Notes: generated by a model from the letters alone, not told the origin. A DNA stretch of 64,000 nucleotides from Limnovirga soli (GCF_013106755.1 NZ_WHPF01000011.1:149675-213674), one strand, 5' to 3'. Shown: positions 8,303-18,348, counted from the first letter of the stretch. Translations and numbers: made by a program.

Positions 8303-10699
8303 ATGTTCAAAAATTATTTCATCATTGCATTGCGCAACTTATCCAGAAATAAGGTTTACGCCTTTATTAATATTGCCGGTTTAAGTATTGGCCTTGCCTG
8401 TGCAATGCTAATTGTATTGTACGTAAAAGATGAAGTGAGTTACGATCGCTTTCATACCAACGTACAAAATGTTTACCGCATCACCACCCAGGAAGTGGAG
8501 AAAGATGGCAGTAAAGGGCGAAAGGATGGTAATACTGGCCCTTTGCAGGGTCCTCGCTTTGCCAGAAATGTGCCGGGGATAAAAACTTTTCTGCGTGTAC
8601 AAAGTGGTTACGAAGATATTAAATCGGGTACCGAGGTAAAATCGCAGGATTTGCTAAAAGTAGATTCCAGCTTCTTTTCAGTATTTTCTTTTCCCTTACT
8701 CAGCGGCGATCCTGCCACCTGTTTAACAGAACCCCATTCAATTGTAATTACTGAAGATGCAGCCATAAAAGAATTTGGAACAACAGATGCAATTGGTAAA
8801 TTATTGATGCTAAAAGATGACAGTGTATTTGTGCCTTATAAAGTAACAGCAGTTGCCAAAAAATGCCCGCAAAATTCTTCTATAAAATTTGAGATGCTGG
8901 TGCCAATAAATATGGCTATTGAAGAAGAATCAAATAGTGAAAACTGGTTTAACTTTTACCTCAACACATTTGTGGTTTTGGAGCCGGCAGCAAACAAGCA
9001 GGATGTAGAAGCAAAAATGCAGCGGTATTATACAGCTGACTCAAAAGATGCGCTTAAGGTATTAACAGAAAAATATGGAGATATGGGCTGGAAAAGCACC
9101 TATCAATTGCAATCTTTTGTAGATATGCACCTGAGCGTAGACCTGCCTCCTCAAAATGGTCTTACCGATGCAAGCAACCCCATGTATTCTTATATTCTTT
9201 CAGGCATAGCTTTATTTATTTTATTAATTGCTTGTATCAATTTTATAAACCTCACCGTTGCACGTTCAGTAAAACGTGCAAAAGAAATTGGCATTCGAAA
9301 AGTGGTTGGCGGAGATAGAAAGCAACTCATCTTTCAATTTCTTGGGGAATCTTTTTTATTATGTTTTATTGCTTTTGTATTTGCCATTGGTCTGGTGCAA
9401 TTATCACTGCCATTGTTTAATAGTCTTGCCAACAAAGTGCTGGCCCTTAATTATTTGTTTGATGTGCAATTGGTTTCGGCTTATATTATTTTATTTCTCA
9501 TTACCAGTTTATTGGCAGGGTTTTATCCGGCGGTGGTATTGTCTGGTTATAATCCGGTACAAACATTATATAGCCGCTTTAACCTTGGTGGCAAAAATTA
9601 TTTGCAAAAAACATTGGTGGTACTTCAATTTTCTTTAGCCTCTTTTTTAATTATTGCCACCTTTACAATTTATGCGCAGTTCAATTACCTTACTACCGAA
9701 AAATTGGGGTATGATGACAGCAACCTGGTAATGATCAATAAGGATAACCTAACGCGTAGTGAAGTTAATTTGCTGAAAACTGAACTACTGAAAAATGATA
9801 ACATCATCGATATAGCACCAAAGAATGGCGGACAATGGGGCACTGCTGCAAAAGTTAATGGCGATTCTGTGGTGCAGTTTACCTATGAAACAGTTAATGA
9901 AAGCTATTTGCCATTATTAAAAATCCCCATTCTGCAAGGGAGAAATTTTTCAACAGATTTTCCTTCAGATTCTTCTAATTCTGTATTGGTAAACGAATCC
10001 TTTGTAACAAATGCAGGGTGGAAAAACCCAATAGGGCAAATAGTTGATTTCTGGTACGACAATAAAAAATACACCGTAATTGGAGTTGTAAAAGACTATC
10101 ATTTCAATTCGCTAAGCCAAAAAATTGGCCCCGAATTATTTACCATGAAAGCAGCTAATGTGTATGGAATGGCATATGTAAAAATAAAACCCAATAGTGA
10201 AACGTCCAGCCTTAAGCATATTGAACAAACCTATAAAAAACTATTTCCTATAAGTCCGTACAGCTACACATTTAAAAACGAAGCAAATATCAGAAGCTAC
10301 GAAGCCGAAGCTAAATGGAAACAAATCATGTTGTTTAGTGCCATACTCACCATCTTTGTTTCGTGCATCGGTTTGTTTGGGTTATCTGTATTATCTGCCG
10401 AAAAACGCACCAAAGAAATTGGTATCCGTAAAGTGCTTGGCGCTTCTGTAACCGGCGTGGTAACAATCCTTTCAAAAGATTTTTTAAAATTGGTAGCCAT
10501 CGCACTCATCATCGCCATTCCGCTGGCATGGATATCCGCAAGTAAATGGTTAGAAAACTACCCGTATAGAATAACGCTGGGCTGGCAAATTTTTGCACTT
10601 GCTGCTGTGTTGGTAATATTAATTGCACTGGTAACAGTAAGCTTTCAGGCAATCAGGGCTGCAATGTCTAATCCTTCAAAAAGTTTAAGAACGGAGTAA
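8303..10699 (+). CDS. FtsX/MacB-like ABC transporter permease 4
   Basis: 798-aa permease with the same two-domain topology; N-terminus MFKNYFIIALRNLSRNK. First coupling motif KEIGIRKVVG, second KEIGIRKVLG, tail NPSKSLRTE. The periplasmic domains are more diverged from permeases 1 and 2 than the helices and coupling motifs, as expected if paralogues handle different substrates. Preceded by an intergenic unit shared with permeases 3, 5 and 6. It needs an unlinked ATPase. Confidence 0.92.
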   Translation: MFKNYFIIALRNLSRNKVYAFINIAGLSIGLACAMLIVLYVKDEVSYDRFHTNVQNVYRITTQEVEKDGSKGRKDGNTGPLQGPRFARNVPGIKTFLRVQSGYEDIKSGTEVKSQDLLKVDSSFFSVFSFPLLSGDPATCLTEPHSIVITEDAAIKEFGTTDAIGKLLMLKDDSVFVPYKVTAVAKKCPQNSSIKFEMLVPINMAIEEESNSENWFNFYLNTFVVLEPAANKQDVEAKMQRYYTADSKDALKVLTEKYGDMGWKSTYQLQSFVDMHLSVDLPPQNGLTDASNPMYSYILSGIALFILLIACINFINLTVARSVKRAKEIGIRKVVGGDRKQLIFQFLGESFLLCFIAFVFAIGLVQLSLPLFNSLANKVLALNYLFDVQLVSAYIILFLITSLLAGFYPAVVLSGYNPVQTLYSRFNLGGKNYLQKTLVVLQFSLASFLIIATFTIYAQFNYLTTEKLGYDDSNLVMINKDNLTRSEVNLLKTELLKNDNIIDIAPKNGGQWGTAAKVNGDSVVQFTYETVNESYLPLLKIPILQGRNFSTDFPSDSSNSVLVNESFVTNAGWKNPIGQIVDFWYDNKKYTVIGVVKDYHFNSLSQKIGPELFTMKAANVYGMAYVKIKPNSETSSLKHIEQTYKKLFPISPYSYTFKNEANIRSYEAEAKWKQIMLFSAILTIFVSCIGLFGLSVLSAEKRTKEIGIRKVLGASVTGVVTILSKDFLKLVAIALIIAIPLAWISASKWLENYPYRITLGWQIFALAAVLVILIALVTVSFQAIRAAMSNPSKSLRTE

Positions 10700-10748
10700 G
10701 ATTATGTGCGAATGTGCTGATGTGGTGATGTGCTGATCTGTTAATGCG
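10699..10748 (+). repeat. ATGTGC short-period array
   Basis: Directly after the permease 4 stop: imperfect units of ATGTGCga, ATGTGCTG and ATGTGGTG, about six in all. Confidence 0.6.
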
Positions 10749-10810
10749 CAATGCAGCGAATTGTAAAGTGAATTTGTATGAACCTATCAATAGATTATGA
10801 ATGTAACTTT

Positions 10811-10831
10811 CGTTGCGTCGCACTCTTGTAC
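10811..10831 (-). repeat. TGCGACGCA-core dispersed repeat, copy 4
   Basis: Carries the ACTCTTG variant of the right flank (W = A in the forward orientation). Starts the third permease intergenic unit. Confidence 0.8.
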
Positions 10832-10910
10832 GCTTTGTTCAATAATGATCTGAACGTAGAAGTGAGTGACACAACGAAGATGAGAAAAGAACAAAAAGTT
10901 AAATACAAAC
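10811..10910 (+). repeat. Permease intergenic unit, copy 3 (variant)
   Basis: After the core and GTTCAATAATGATCTGAACG, this copy continues with GAAGTGAGTGACACAACGAA instead of the GTATTTG hairpin, then AAAAGAACAAAAAGTTAA, a stretch also seen before permease 4. The GTGAGTGACACAAC block recurs at 51.96 kb. Confidence 0.65.
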
Positions 10911-10992
10911 AAATATTTATAACCAATAAAACAAAATCTCAAAAGGGAACGGAATTTAAAGTCCTCCCTCTGAGAGGATTCAGGACGGCTTT

Positions 10993-13371
10993 ATGATAAA
11001 AAATTATTTCAAAACCGCATGGCGCAGTTTGATGAAAAATAAAACTTTTTCTTTCATCAATATTCTTGGGTTAACTATTGGTATTACTGTTTGCATGATG
11101 ATTTATTTATTCATCATGAATGAATTCAGTGTTGACAGCTTTCATAAAAATGGTGACAGCATTTACCGCGTAATGCGTGGTGCAGCTATGGATGATAAAT
11201 CAATAAGTGTTGCTTATTTGTCAGGCATGCATGCACCAGCCTTATTAAACGATTTTAAAGGCCAGATTGTAAATGCTGTTCGGGTAAGCCAGAATGATAA
11301 CCTTTTTACAGTTGGTGCAAAATCTTTTCATGAAAAGAAAGAACTGGATGTTGATACAGGGTTTTTTAGTCTCTTTTCATTTCCATTAATTAAAGGCAAT
11401 CCAACAACCGTGCTGAAAGATTTGAACAGTGCGGTGTTAACTGAATCAACTGCAAAAAAATATTTTGGAAGTGTTGATGATGCAATGGGGAAAATAATAA
11501 TGCTGAATAAAGAAACACCATTAAAGGTTACAGGTGTTGCCAAAGATGTTCCTTCTGATTCACATTTGGATTTTGACATCGTTATGCCTCTTGAAAGACA
11601 TAAAGATGCCGGTTGGATGACTTCATGGGTAAACAATGGTGTTTATACATATATACAACTTGCTCCCAATGTATCGCAGGCCCAGATTGAAAAACAACTC
11701 CCGACATTTGTAGATAAATATTTGGGCAACGATTTGCGTAAATATGGTTTCAAATGGTCTATATCATTAACGCCCTTAAAAGATGTGTACTTTGACAGCA
11801 CTGGGCTTGATAACGCAAAACATGGCGATAAAACGGTAGTATATATTTTTCTTTCTATTGCCATTTTAATACTGCTTATTGCATGTATTAACTTCATGAA
11901 TCTTTCTACCATTCGTGCCGCAGAGCGCTCAAAAGAAGTAGGCCTGCGTAAGGTGTTAGGTGCATTGCGCAATAATCTTGTTTGGCAATTTATAGGCGAA
12001 TCTGTTTTACTAACAACTATTTCCTGTATACTTTCTGTAGGCCTGTTATTGTTAGTTATGCCATGGTACAATCAATTGCTGGGTTATACATTAAATGTAT
12101 CATGGAATACATTGCCCGTTTATTTATTTTTTGTTGGCGTTATTATAGTTGTTGGATTTTTGGCAGGCAGTTACCCTGCATTCTTCTTATCTGGATTCTC
12201 ACCCATACAGGCATTAAAAGGTAAATTAAAACTGGGCAAAAGCGGGGCATCTTTCAGGCAGGCTTTAGTAGTTGTGCAATTCTGCATTTCTGTGTTTTTA
12301 ATTGTTGGCACGATCATCATTACAAAACAAATGAGTTATGTAAAGAACAAACAACTTGGTTATGATAAAGCACAAACATTAATTATTCCTATTGATAACA
12401 GTGATATTTATACCAATCTTTATTCTTTTAAAACTGAATTGCAAAATCAAACAGTGGTGCAGTCAGTTGCTGCAATGAGTGGTGAACCCGGTGGCTTTTT
12501 TGATGGGCACATGTTTGATGTGGAAGGGCATGATGAAAAATGGAATGCAAGAACTGAGTTTGCAGACTTTGAATATGTAAAAACACTTGGTTTAAAAGTT
12601 ATTTCAGGCAGAGATTTTTCAGCGCAATTTTCAACCGATACAACCGATGCAGTAATTATAAACAAAACGGCTGCAGCCAAATTAGGATGGACTCCACAGC
12701 AGGCAATTGGCAAATGGATTTTTAACGCAGTCCGCGACAGTAATAAGAGAAGAATTATTGGCGTGGTTGATGATTTTAATTTTCAATCATTAAAACAAGA
12801 TGTTGATGCACTGGTGATTTCACCGGCGGACGATAGAAGACAAATATTGGTAAAATTAAGACCGGGTAGCCTGGATGCTGCCATTCAGATTGTTCAAAAC
12901 GCTTACAACAAAGCAGCCCCGGCTTACCCGTTAGAATATAAATTTTTAGACCAGCAATTTGGTGAATTGTATCAAAAAGATATTCGTCAGCAAACCATTT
13001 TATCCGTGTTTGCAGGGCTTGCAATATTTGTTGCTTGTCTGGGCTTGTTTGGTTTGGCATCGTTCACTGCAACAAAACGTTTTAAAGAAATTGGTGTACG
13101 AAAAGTGCTGGGTTCATCTGTACAGGGTATTGTAGTATTGTTATCCAAAGACTTATTAAAACCAGTATTAATTGCAACATGTATTGCATTGCCTGCTGGC
13201 TATTGGGCAATGGATAAATGGTTGCAAAATTTTGCATATAAAACAACTTTAAGCTGGTGGATATTTGCATTAGCTGCGCTGCTAACATTTGGTATTGCAT
13301 TTACAACGGTTTGTATTAAAGCCGTTAAAGCTGCAATGGCCAATCCTGTAAAGAGTTTGAGAACGGAATAA
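10993..13371 (+). CDS. FtsX/MacB-like ABC transporter permease 5
   Basis: 792-aa permease beginning MIKNYFKTAWRSLMKNK. Topology as in the other five: N-terminal helix, periplasmic domain, central helices, second periplasmic domain, three C-terminal helices. Coupling motifs KEVGLRKVLG and KEIGVRKVLG; tail NPVKSLRTE. Its codon use looks more A/T-rich than that of permease 4, but I have not measured this. Function beyond permease unknown. Confidence 0.92.
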   Translation: MIKNYFKTAWRSLMKNKTFSFINILGLTIGITVCMMIYLFIMNEFSVDSFHKNGDSIYRVMRGAAMDDKSISVAYLSGMHAPALLNDFKGQIVNAVRVSQNDNLFTVGAKSFHEKKELDVDTGFFSLFSFPLIKGNPTTVLKDLNSAVLTESTAKKYFGSVDDAMGKIIMLNKETPLKVTGVAKDVPSDSHLDFDIVMPLERHKDAGWMTSWVNNGVYTYIQLAPNVSQAQIEKQLPTFVDKYLGNDLRKYGFKWSISLTPLKDVYFDSTGLDNAKHGDKTVVYIFLSIAILILLIACINFMNLSTIRAAERSKEVGLRKVLGALRNNLVWQFIGESVLLTTISCILSVGLLLLVMPWYNQLLGYTLNVSWNTLPVYLFFVGVIIVVGFLAGSYPAFFLSGFSPIQALKGKLKLGKSGASFRQALVVVQFCISVFLIVGTIIITKQMSYVKNKQLGYDKAQTLIIPIDNSDIYTNLYSFKTELQNQTVVQSVAAMSGEPGGFFDGHMFDVEGHDEKWNARTEFADFEYVKTLGLKVISGRDFSAQFSTDTTDAVIINKTAAAKLGWTPQQAIGKWIFNAVRDSNKRRIIGVVDDFNFQSLKQDVDALVISPADDRRQILVKLRPGSLDAAIQIVQNAYNKAAPAYPLEYKFLDQQFGELYQKDIRQQTILSVFAGLAIFVACLGLFGLASFTATKRFKEIGVRKVLGSSVQGIVVLLSKDLLKPVLIATCIALPAGYWAMDKWLQNFAYKTTLSWWIFALAALLTFGIAFTTVCIKAVKAAMANPVKSLRTE

Positions 13372-13456
13372 TAATGTGCAAATGTCAAGATGCGCGAAAG
13401 CGTGAATGAGGAAAAAGAATTTTTTTGAGCCAGGCTGTAGGACAAGCATTAAGCAT

Positions 13457-13477
13457 CGTTGCGTCGCAAACTTGTAC
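13457..13477 (-). repeat. TGCGACGCA-core dispersed repeat, copy 5
   Basis: One substitution in the right flank (GCAAACTTG instead of GCACACTTG). Confidence 0.78.
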
Positions 13478-13560
13478 GCTTTGTTCAATAATGAGCTGAA
13501 CGTTCAAGTGAGATATTTGCGGGTCGGAGAAGCAAATACTTAGCAGCCGGCGACGAGTAT
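13457..13560 (+). repeat. Permease intergenic unit, copy 4
   Basis: Core, GTTCAATAATGAGCTGAACG, then a diverged AAGTGAGATATTTG ... AGCAAATACTTAGC hairpin. It sits between permeases 5 and 6. Confidence 0.65.
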
Positions 13561-13612
13561 AATACAAATGCTAATTACAAAATCATATTACTTATAACTT
13601 ATACCAGCATGT

Positions 13613-16024
13613 ATGTTTAAAAACTATTTTAAAATTGCCTGGCGCAATATCATCAAAAGCCGTTTTTATTCTTTGGTAAATATTATTGGCCTTGCTGCGG
13701 GTATTGCTTTTACACTTATTATAGTATCCTATGTTTGGAGTGAGTTGCAGGTAAACCGTAACCTTAAAAACGCCGATAACCAATACATTATTCAAAGCCG
13801 GTGGAAGAACCCTAACCAGGGCATAGAATTAACATCACTGGGTCCGCTGGCCAAACAATTAAAAGAAAGATACCCCGATTTGGTAGCCAATTATTACCGT
13901 TGGGATGGTGTAACCTCCAACGTATCCAAAGGCGAGAAAAGTTTTAGAGAAGGTATTCAAATTTGTGATAGCACCATGCTAAATATGTATGGTTTTACCC
14001 TGCTATATGGCAATGCAGCAAAGGCTTTTGATGGCCCTTATTCTGTGGTAATTACAGAAGACAGGGCCATAAAATATTTTGGGAAAAAGGATGTGCTGGG
14101 GCAAACATTAACCATTGAAAATTTCTCCGGCTCTAAACATGATTTTATTGTTACCGGCGTAATGAAAATGCCCGAAAAAAACTCTGCCACATTTCTTACA
14201 GATGATAATAATAACCAGTTCTATATTGCCTCGCAAAACATCAATTATTTTGGCCGCATAATGGAAGCCTGGCAAAATCAATATATAGTTAGTTACATAG
14301 AATTACAAAAAGGCATCAACCCTGCAGCACTGGATAAACCAATGCAGTATTTAATTAACCAAAATGCGCCACCGCAAATTGCTGCTAATATGAAGCCTTT
14401 TCTGGTGCCGCTAAAAGAGTATTATTTATCTGCCAATAATAACCTGGTAAAAAAAATGCTTTATGCCCTTTCTGGCATTGCGTTTTTTATTTTGTTAATG
14501 GCAGTAATCAATTTCATCAACCTTTCTGTTAGCCGCTCCGCTACCAGAATGAAAGAAATTGGCATACGTAAAGTACTGGGTGGCCTAAAGCAACAGCTCA
14601 TTGCACAATTTCTTATAGAATCTGTACTACTTGTTTTTTTTGCCACTTTATTGGCTATTGTAATTGCTGTGTTGGCAAACCCCATATTCAGCAATGTGTT
14701 AGGTAAAAAAATTCCTGCTATTACAGATTTCCCGCTTTACTTTATGGCATTTCCGGTTATCCTGATTATTGTTGTGGGTGTTATGGCAGGTATTTATCCG
14801 GCCTTTGTTTTGTCCTCATTAAAATCGGTTGATTCATTAAAAGGAAAACTGAATACAATAGGCGAAAAAGTTTTGTTGCGCAAATCCCTCGTGGCCTTAC
14901 AGTTTGGTACCGCAACAGTAGTATTTATTGGTGCAATTATCATTTCACAGCAGGTAAACCTGTTCTTTAATAGCGACCTGGGTTATAATAAAGACTATAT
15001 TGTTTCGGCACAGTTGCCACGCGATTGGTCTTTAAATGGCGTAGCCAAAATGGAAACTATCCGCAAACAATTTGCTGCCCTGCCACAGGTAAGCAATGCC
15101 ACATTATCGTTTGAAGTTCCCGATGGTAATAGCTCAGGTAGTATTGCACTATATAAGGCCGGATCAGATTCAACAGCAGCTATCGCCTCTCAGCTAATCA
15201 CAACCGACGAGTATTATGCCTCTACGTTTAATATACCCATGGCGGCCGGCATATTTTATAGCCTGCCTGGCGCATTTACAGATTCTTCCAAAATAGTCAT
15301 CAACCAAACACAGGCTACTGCACTTGGCTGGAAAAACCCGCAGGATGCTATTGGTAAACAGGTGGTGTTTCAGGCATCTGGCGGATTTACCTGCACCATC
15401 GCAGGAGTTACAAAAGATTTTCATTTTGGCTCCATGCAAAAAACTATTCAGCCGGTTACATTTATACATGTTGGTGTTAACAGGGTATTTCGTTCAATGT
15501 CATTTAAATTAAAACCTGGAAATATAAGTGCCTCTATGGAGGCACTGCAAAAGCAATGGTCCATACTACTGCCGGGCACTCCATTCGAATATAGTTTTAT
15601 GGACGATACACTTGCCAAACTCTACTCTACCGAGTTGCAACTAAAAAAAGCAGCTTATACAGCCACGGTACTTTCGCTAATAATTGTATTGCTGGGTGTG
15701 CTGGGTTTAATTGCATTAAGCATACAAAAACGCACAAAAGAAATTGGTATTAGAAAAGTATTGGGTTCAACAGTTGCAGGTATTATTGCTTTATTTATGA
15801 AAGAGTTTTTATTAGTAATTCTAATAGCCGGTGCCATAGCTTGTCCGTTGGCCTATTTTATCATGCATAACTGGTTACAGGCATATGCTTATAGAATTAA
15901 TATTACTGCCATGCCTTTTATAATTTCAATTGTTTTATTGGCTTTGCTAACTGGCGTTTTAATAAGCTTGCAAACTATTAAAGCTGCCAATGCAAATCCG
16001 GTAAATAGTTTGCGTGCAGAGTAG
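13613..16024 (+). CDS. FtsX/MacB-like ABC transporter permease 6
   Basis: 803-aa permease and the most divergent of the six. The N-terminus (MFKNYFKIAWRNIIKSR) and both coupling motifs (KEIGIRKVLGG, KEIGIRKVLGS) are conserved, but the tail is NPVNSLRAE and the C-terminal helical block differs (LIIVLLGVLGLIALSIQKR). Last gene of the tandem array. An inverted half of the intergenic unit lies just downstream. Confidence 0.92.
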   Translation: MFKNYFKIAWRNIIKSRFYSLVNIIGLAAGIAFTLIIVSYVWSELQVNRNLKNADNQYIIQSRWKNPNQGIELTSLGPLAKQLKERYPDLVANYYRWDGVTSNVSKGEKSFREGIQICDSTMLNMYGFTLLYGNAAKAFDGPYSVVITEDRAIKYFGKKDVLGQTLTIENFSGSKHDFIVTGVMKMPEKNSATFLTDDNNNQFYIASQNINYFGRIMEAWQNQYIVSYIELQKGINPAALDKPMQYLINQNAPPQIAANMKPFLVPLKEYYLSANNNLVKKMLYALSGIAFFILLMAVINFINLSVSRSATRMKEIGIRKVLGGLKQQLIAQFLIESVLLVFFATLLAIVIAVLANPIFSNVLGKKIPAITDFPLYFMAFPVILIIVVGVMAGIYPAFVLSSLKSVDSLKGKLNTIGEKVLLRKSLVALQFGTATVVFIGAIIISQQVNLFFNSDLGYNKDYIVSAQLPRDWSLNGVAKMETIRKQFAALPQVSNATLSFEVPDGNSSGSIALYKAGSDSTAAIASQLITTDEYYASTFNIPMAAGIFYSLPGAFTDSSKIVINQTQATALGWKNPQDAIGKQVVFQASGGFTCTIAGVTKDFHFGSMQKTIQPVTFIHVGVNRVFRSMSFKLKPGNISASMEALQKQWSILLPGTPFEYSFMDDTLAKLYSTELQLKKAAYTATVLSLIIVLLGVLGLIALSIQKRTKEIGIRKVLGSTVAGIIALFMKEFLLVILIAGAIACPLAYFIMHNWLQAYAYRINITAMPFIISIVLLALLTGVLISLQTIKAANANPVNSLRAE

Positions 16025-16086
16025 TAAATAAATAATACAACCTGTTTTTGGTAGCAGATTGTAGTTAAATCATGCAGCTTTGCCTG

Positions 16087-16128
16087 TTAAGTATTTGCTG
16101 CTTCGTCGCGTAAATACCGCACTTGTAG
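16087..16128 (-). repeat. Inverted half-copy of the permease intergenic unit
   Basis: The reverse complement reads AAGTGCGGTATTT, GCGACGAAGCAG and CAAATACTTAA, matching the right half of the units at 5.6 and 8.2 kb but in the opposite orientation, just past the last permease. Confidence 0.6.
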
Positions 16129-16278
16129 GTTTATAACTACAGTCGGCTAAGCCTGTACCATTTAATTAAACACTATATTGCACGAAAGGCATTCGTGTAT
16201 TATGGAATAACAAAATATAATTAATTTTATACAGCAGTCTACTACATTTCATTCCACCAAAAATGAATAGTCAATACA

Positions 16279-16569
16279 ATGAAAGCTGAACAAATTCAAA
16301 CATTACATCCGCAGCCGGGCAAAACAAACAAACGTATTTCCCTTGAAAAATATACCCAAATCAGAAGCACTATATTGAACCTTTTAGTTGGTGTTGAATT
16401 AACGCATACCGAACTAATGGAACAATTGTACAATGAAGTAAAAAATAATTTTGAAGGTGGCGTTCAATGGTATGGCGAAACTGTGAAGCTGGATTTGGAA
16501 GCTAGAAAAATAATAGAACGCACCGGAACCAAGCCAGAACGATACCGGATAATAACAGCAAATAAATAA
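16279..16569 (+). CDS. Small DUF6958-like protein
   Basis: 96-aa soluble protein. The pattern IQTLHPQPGKTNKRISLEKY, then a helix with LTHTELMEQL, then WYGETVKLDLEARKIIERTG matches my memory of the DUF6958 family, common in Bacteroidota. The fold suggests a small winged-helix-like domain, but no catalytic residues are evident. It stands alone with about 250-base gaps on both sides. Function unknown; the family name is from recall and not verified. Confidence 0.75.
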   Translation: MKAEQIQTLHPQPGKTNKRISLEKYTQIRSTILNLLVGVELTHTELMEQLYNEVKNNFEGGVQWYGETVKLDLEARKIIERTGTKPERYRIITANK

Positions 16570-16604
16570 CAGCTGCTGTCCAACCGCAAAAACTTATTCC
16601 AACA

Positions 16605-16620
16605 ATTGACAATTGTCAAT
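16605..16620. promoter_or_regulatory. 16-bp perfect palindrome followed by a T-run
   Basis: ATTGACAATTGTCAAT followed by GTTTTTTC, 36 bases after the DUF6958-like stop. It could be a weak terminator or a dimer-binding operator for the dioxygenase gene downstream. Confidence 0.4.
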
Positions 16621-16819
16621 GTTTTTTCTTGCTTGTAAACAATGGAAGCAGCGGTACTTATGTAGTAGCTTTGTATTTATTTTAAATAGCAAGTTAACTG
16701 GCAGCTATTATTTGGCCGCTTTTAAGGTGGCCAGGCAAATGAAAATGGTATACACTTCAGCGTTTTCTTTTACAAACACCAATTGGTAGCTGTGCCTGCC
16801 AAATCTATTATTGATACCA

Positions 16820-17701
16820 ATGGAAAGAAAGTCTTTTTTAAAAACATTAATTACAGGAGTAGCAGGTATGACAACATTATCCGCATTTAAAAACTTTACC
16901 GATAACCTCAACGAAAGTGAACAGCTAATGCCGGTTATGTTCATCGGCCATGGTTCGCCCATGAATGGAATTGAAGACACCGAATTTAGCCGCAGGTGGA
17001 CACAAATGGCCAAAGAAATTCCTGTTCCAGCCGCCGTGCTGGTAATTTCTGCGCACTGGTTTACCAGGGGCACCCGTATAACTGCTATGGATTTCCCAAA
17101 AACCATTCACGATTTTGGTGGCTTTCCAAAAGCCTTATATGATGTGCAGTACCCTGCACCCGGTAATCCGCAGCTGGCAAAGGATACTGCGGCAATGATG
17201 CCTGCAGCCAATGTGGTATTAGACCACGATTGGGGTTTGGATCATGGTACCTGGACGATTATAAGACATATGTATCCAGATGCCCATATTCCGGTTTTGC
17301 AATTAAGTATAGATTATACCAGGGGCCCGCAATATCATTTTGAACTGGCAAAAGAATTAATGGCTTTGCGCAAAAAAGGCGTGCTGATTATTGGCAGCGG
17401 TAATATGGTGCATAACCTGGGTATGGTTGCCTGGGACAAAATGGAAGTACCCGGCTATGGATATGATTGGGCTTTACAAATGAACGATACTTTTAAAACC
17501 CTCATCAGCAACCGCAATTACCAACCATTGATTAATTATCAGACGTTGGGAAAAGAAGCCCTGCTTGCCATACCTACTCCGGAACATTATTTGCCATTAA
17601 TGTATACTTTGGGTTTAAATAGTAATAAGGATGAGCTATCATTCTTTAATGATAAAGCAGTTGCCGGTTCTTTAACCATGACATCAGTAAAATGGGGTTG
17701 A
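16820..17701 (+). CDS. LigB/DODA-type extradiol dioxygenase
   Basis: 293 aa from the ATG at 16820 (an in-frame TTG lies 9 bases upstream). Class III extradiol ring-cleavage fold of the YgiD / 4,5-DOPA dioxygenase type: FIGHGSPMNGIED near the N-terminus, SAHWFTRG, HDFGGFPKALYDVQYPAPG, HDWGLDHGTWTIIRHMYPD and GSGNMVHNLG supply the metal-binding and catalytic histidines. The leader MERKSFLKTLITGVAGM has a Tat/Sec-like look with only one Arg-Lys, suggesting possible export. Physiological substrate unknown; a catecholic compound is expected. Confidence 0.88.
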   Translation: MERKSFLKTLITGVAGMTTLSAFKNFTDNLNESEQLMPVMFIGHGSPMNGIEDTEFSRRWTQMAKEIPVPAAVLVISAHWFTRGTRITAMDFPKTIHDFGGFPKALYDVQYPAPGNPQLAKDTAAMMPAANVVLDHDWGLDHGTWTIIRHMYPDAHIPVLQLSIDYTRGPQYHFELAKELMALRKKGVLIIGSGNMVHNLGMVAWDKMEVPGYGYDWALQMNDTFKTLISNRNYQPLINYQTLGKEALLAIPTPEHYLPLMYTLGLNSNKDELSFFNDKAVAGSLTMTSVKWG

Positions 17702-17879
17702 TTTAATAGCCTGTAATGTATTTTAACGTGTATTGGCCTATATTGCATTAGGAAGATTTGTATATGTATAAGTTGCATTAACACCTCTTTCAACTACCGT
17801 TTTGCATGCTGCTATGTAATCGCAAGTGCAATGGTGGCAATGCAAGAGCCAATTAGCACACTGTTTAAATATAACCTAT

Positions 17880-18236
17880 ATGCTTACCAGCATCAGCCCA
17901 AAACTACCCATGCGGGATAAGGGCATTACAAAAGATTTTTATATCAATCAACTGGGTTTTAAGGAATTTGGCATGGCCGATTTTCCCGGCTACCTGATGG
18001 TACAAAAGGACCAGATTGAAATTCACTTTTTTGAGTTTGCCGCACTTGACCCCAATGAAAATTATGGCCAGGTGTATATTCGTACCGATAATATAACCGA
18101 ATGGTATCAACTGGCTTTAGAGCATAATGTAACTATACCTGCTGCGGGGCATTTACAAATAAAACCCTGGCGCCAGCAGGAATTTGCTTTATTAGACCCT
18201 GACAACAATTTGCTTACGTTTGGCCAGTCTATATAA
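17880..18236 (+). CDS. VOC-family (glyoxalase/bleomycin-resistance-like) protein
   Basis: 118 aa from the ATG at 17880, chosen because the VOC fold begins at SISPKLPMRDKGITKDFYI; the upstream in-frame extension is low-complexity. The pattern (FYINQLGFKE, YLMVQKDQIEIHFFEF, VYIRTDNITEWYQ, EFALLDPDNNLLTFGQ) is the usual beta-alpha-beta-beta-beta repeat of bleomycin-binding-like proteins. This suggests small-molecule sequestration or an isomerase/lyase activity; the ligand cannot be told. Converges on nagA. Confidence 0.85.
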   Translation: MLTSISPKLPMRDKGITKDFYINQLGFKEFGMADFPGYLMVQKDQIEIHFFEFAALDPNENYGQVYIRTDNITEWYQLALEHNVTIPAAGHLQIKPWRQQEFALLDPDNNLLTFGQSI

Positions 18237-18322
18237 CTAGTAAAAGTTGCACTAATAAATTGATTGGCTATTATACTATGCCCAATTATTTTATTCAGCA
18301 GAGGGCTGCATAGTGTTATGCC

Positions 18323-18348
18323 GTACAAGTGTGCGACGCAAGTAAAGC
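18323..18348 (+). repeat. TGCGACGCA-core dispersed repeat, copy 6
   Basis: Full-length copy between the converging VOC and nagA genes. It is followed 19 bases later by GCCTGGC, the loose right-hand partner block seen with many copies. Confidence 0.87.
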
